A stretch of DNA of 64,000 nt from Natrinema amylolyticum (lineage in GTDB: Archaea; Halobacteriota; Halobacteria; Halobacteriales; Natrialbaceae), in the NCBI RefSeq assembly GCF_020515625.1, contig NZ_JAIWPJ010000001.1, forward strand, positions 1,860,001 through 1,924,000, given 5' to 3'. A program made the position numbers and the translations under genes. Below the pieces are notes generated by a model. It did no database searches, had not been told where the DNA came from, and saw nothing but the letters and a program-made list of their open reading frames with translations. Positions 63,091 through 64,000 of the stretch are shown here, piece after piece. Within the stretch, counting starts at the first letter, position 1. The number at the start of each line of letters is the position of its first letter.

Positions 63091-63380
63091 CGTCCTGCTA
63101 TCGTGGCGGCAGGGAATCGCCACGCCCTCCCCAGCCGATTTCTGCTCACGGGCGCGCAGCGCCCTCTGCTCACGGGCCGACGGCCCGTTCGCACGGTATG
63201 CGGGACCGCCGGTCCCGCACTATTCGTATGGTTCGCGGAACCTTCGGTTCCGCGCTAACGCTCGTTTCACTCGCTCATCCCTCGCGCAATATTGGCGGCC
63301 CCCCTCACTGTCGTTCGGTCGGCTGACAGCGCGCGCCACCGCATGTCGTCGACGAGTCCGAAGTGAGACGTGCTGTACAG
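63091..63380. repeat. Dispersed repeat, copy C, with inserted hairpin array
   Basis: The 554-nt gap 62920-63473 holds no gene I can support; this repeat fills half of it. It runs from GTCCTGCTATCGTGG through GGGAATCGCCACGCCCTCCC to CCAGCCGATT, is interrupted by 115-120 nt of hairpins, then resumes at CTCGCTCATCCCTCGCGC and CCCTCACTGTCGTTCGG and ends near GTGAGACGTGCTGTACAGG. Copy B has the same blocks without the hairpin part. Confidence 0.7.
63141..63260. repeat. Array of four 3-nt-loop hairpins
   Basis: Four perfect hairpins lie in series: GGGCGC-GCA-GCGCCC (63150-63164), ACGGGCC-GAC-GGCCCGT (63172-63188), a 9-bp stem with GCC loop (63199-63219, arms TGCGGGACC and GGTCCCGCA), and a 9-bp stem with TTC loop (63234-63254, arms CGCGGAACC and GGTTCCGCG). 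The first two are each led by TCTGCTCACGGG. The last spans CGCGCT. Confidence 0.75.
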
Positions 63381-63473
63381 GGTCGAGCGACATTCGAGTG
63401 CCGTCCCGCAGAACGCCTTCCGTCGCGACCCCGTCACGGAACGCCTTTATCGCAGGCGGTTGCGCCCTTGCGT

Positions 63474-64000
63474 ATGAACGTCGATATCGGTAACGCGCTC
63501 GCGTCCGTCGCGTCGCCGGGCGTCTCGAGGGAGTCCCTCGAGCGCTTGGACGAGCAGGTGGCGGCCGCCCACGAGCGCATCGAGGCGGGAATGGCGAACG
63601 GAGAGCACGGCTACGAGGCGCTGAATCTGCCGGAACGGACTGATCCCGACGAAATTCGGGAAGCTGTCGAGCCGGTCACCGACGCCGAGGCGCTGATCAC
63701 CGTCGGCATCGGCGGCAGTTCGCTGGGAGCGGCGACGATCGTCGACGCTCTGGAGTCGGACACCGAGACCGTCTTCCTCGACAACGTCGATCCCGAGTGG
63801 GTCTCGAGCGAACTCGAGCGACTGCCGCTCGAGAGCGCGGCGATCAACGTGGTCTCGCGGTCGGGGACGACGGCGGAGACGCTGGCGAACTTCCTCGTCG
63901 TTCGCGAGGCTTTCGAGGACGCCGACGTCGACTGGACCGAGAGGACCATCGTCACGACCGGCGAGTCCGGCCCTCTCCGCGACCTCGCGGACCGCCATGA
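63474..64000 (+). CDS. pgi: Glucose-6-phosphate isomerase (3' truncated)
   Basis: The enzyme interconverts glucose-6-phosphate and fructose-6-phosphate. The frame starts at ATG 63474 (MNVDIGNALASVASPG) and stays open to the window end, so about 175 codons of an expected 420-450 are visible. TVGIGGSSLGAATI is the conserved glycine-rich sugar-phosphate loop, and VVSRSGTTAETL the SIS-type phosphate-binding motif. It is the superfamily PGI of the SIS fold, not the cupin type of some archaea. Confidence 0.93.
   Translation, partial: MNVDIGNALASVASPGVSRESLERLDEQVAAAHERIEAGMANGEHGYEALNLPERTDPDEIREAVEPVTDAEALITVGIGGSSLGAATIVDALESDTETVFLDNVDPEWVSSELERLPLESAAINVVSRSGTTAETLANFLVVREAFEDADVDWTERTIVTTGESGPLRDLADRH

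Noticed and set aside
62920-63473. A 269-codon plus-strand frame crossing repeat C (62684-63493)
   Set aside because: It crosses DUF5812 in antisense, the repeat and the pgi start; its translation is Ser/Arg/Pro-rich and matches nothing.
1-64000. tRNA, rRNA, integrase, IS or phage genes
   Set aside because: No cloverleaf with T-loop consensus, no rRNA signature and no transposase or integrase motif was found on either strand by reading; a tRNAscan and HMM search would be decisive.

Overview
The window is high-GC archaeal chromosome from a halophilic archaeon (class Halobacteria). The evidence is a strongly acidic proteome, haloarchaea-specific small proteins (HVO_0416-like zinc finger, DUF5811, DUF5812, DUF6276-like), a PAN proteasome ATPase, an A-type ATP synthase operon, UbaA, a Tfx-like regulator, archaeal SecDF and archaeal pilin signals. 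Gene content and order suggest a Natrialbales-type genome (Natrinema/Haloterrigena/Natronorubrum relatives), but genus is inference. I see no rRNA, tRNA, CRISPR, transposase or integrase. Family names with DUF numbers are given from memory and were not searched.

Layout. 0-7.3 kb: truncated M3 oligopeptidase, PAN, a Tat-exported beta-propeller, pyruvoyl arginine decarboxylase, small conserved proteins and the ATP synthase D subunit. 7.3-13.9 kb: a four-gene ABC importer, an acyl-CoA synthetase and a small membrane protein in an AT-rich patch; this block separates atpD from the rest of its operon. 13.9-22 kb: atpHIKECFAB on the minus strand, with overlapping or tightly packed genes. 22-27 kb: methyltransferase, pilin-like protein and a surface cluster (secreted protein, membrane-anchored winged-helix protein, lipoprotein) around a palindrome-rich divergent promoter. 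27-34.5 kb: radical SAM protein divergent from a REC-PAS-PAS histidine kinase, DUF373, isoprenyl synthase and etfBA. 34.6-41.4 kb: TRAM protein, MBL hydrolase, Tfx, SMR exporter, SDR, UbaA and two tiny zinc proteins. 41.4-51.6 kb: UvrD-like helicase overlapping a degenerate M24 protein, riboflavin synthase, epimerase, PrsW protease and a FAU-1-like RNA-binding protein. 51.6-64 kb: Nudix, BASS transporter, oxidoreductases, a regulator/membrane-protein pair, acyltransferase, SecDF, DUF5812 and the start of pgi.

The most unusual signal is a set of short palindromic cassettes: hairpins with 3-nt loops, usually two or more in a row, the last one ending across CGCGCT. They occur between genes (27.13 kb, 63.15-63.25 kb) and, strikingly, in frame inside two metabolic genes (acyl-CoA synthetase at 12.54 kb, aldo/keto reductase at 57.17 kb), where they encode extra peptides of about 20 residues. 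The 63 kb array lies inside one copy of a separate dispersed repeat with three copies in the window (44.58, 51.68, 63.09 kb). Other points of note are seven proteins of 35-67 residues that are essentially one zinc-binding module, a radical SAM protein with CX4CX2C spacing, and an M24-fold protein that has lost its metal ligands.
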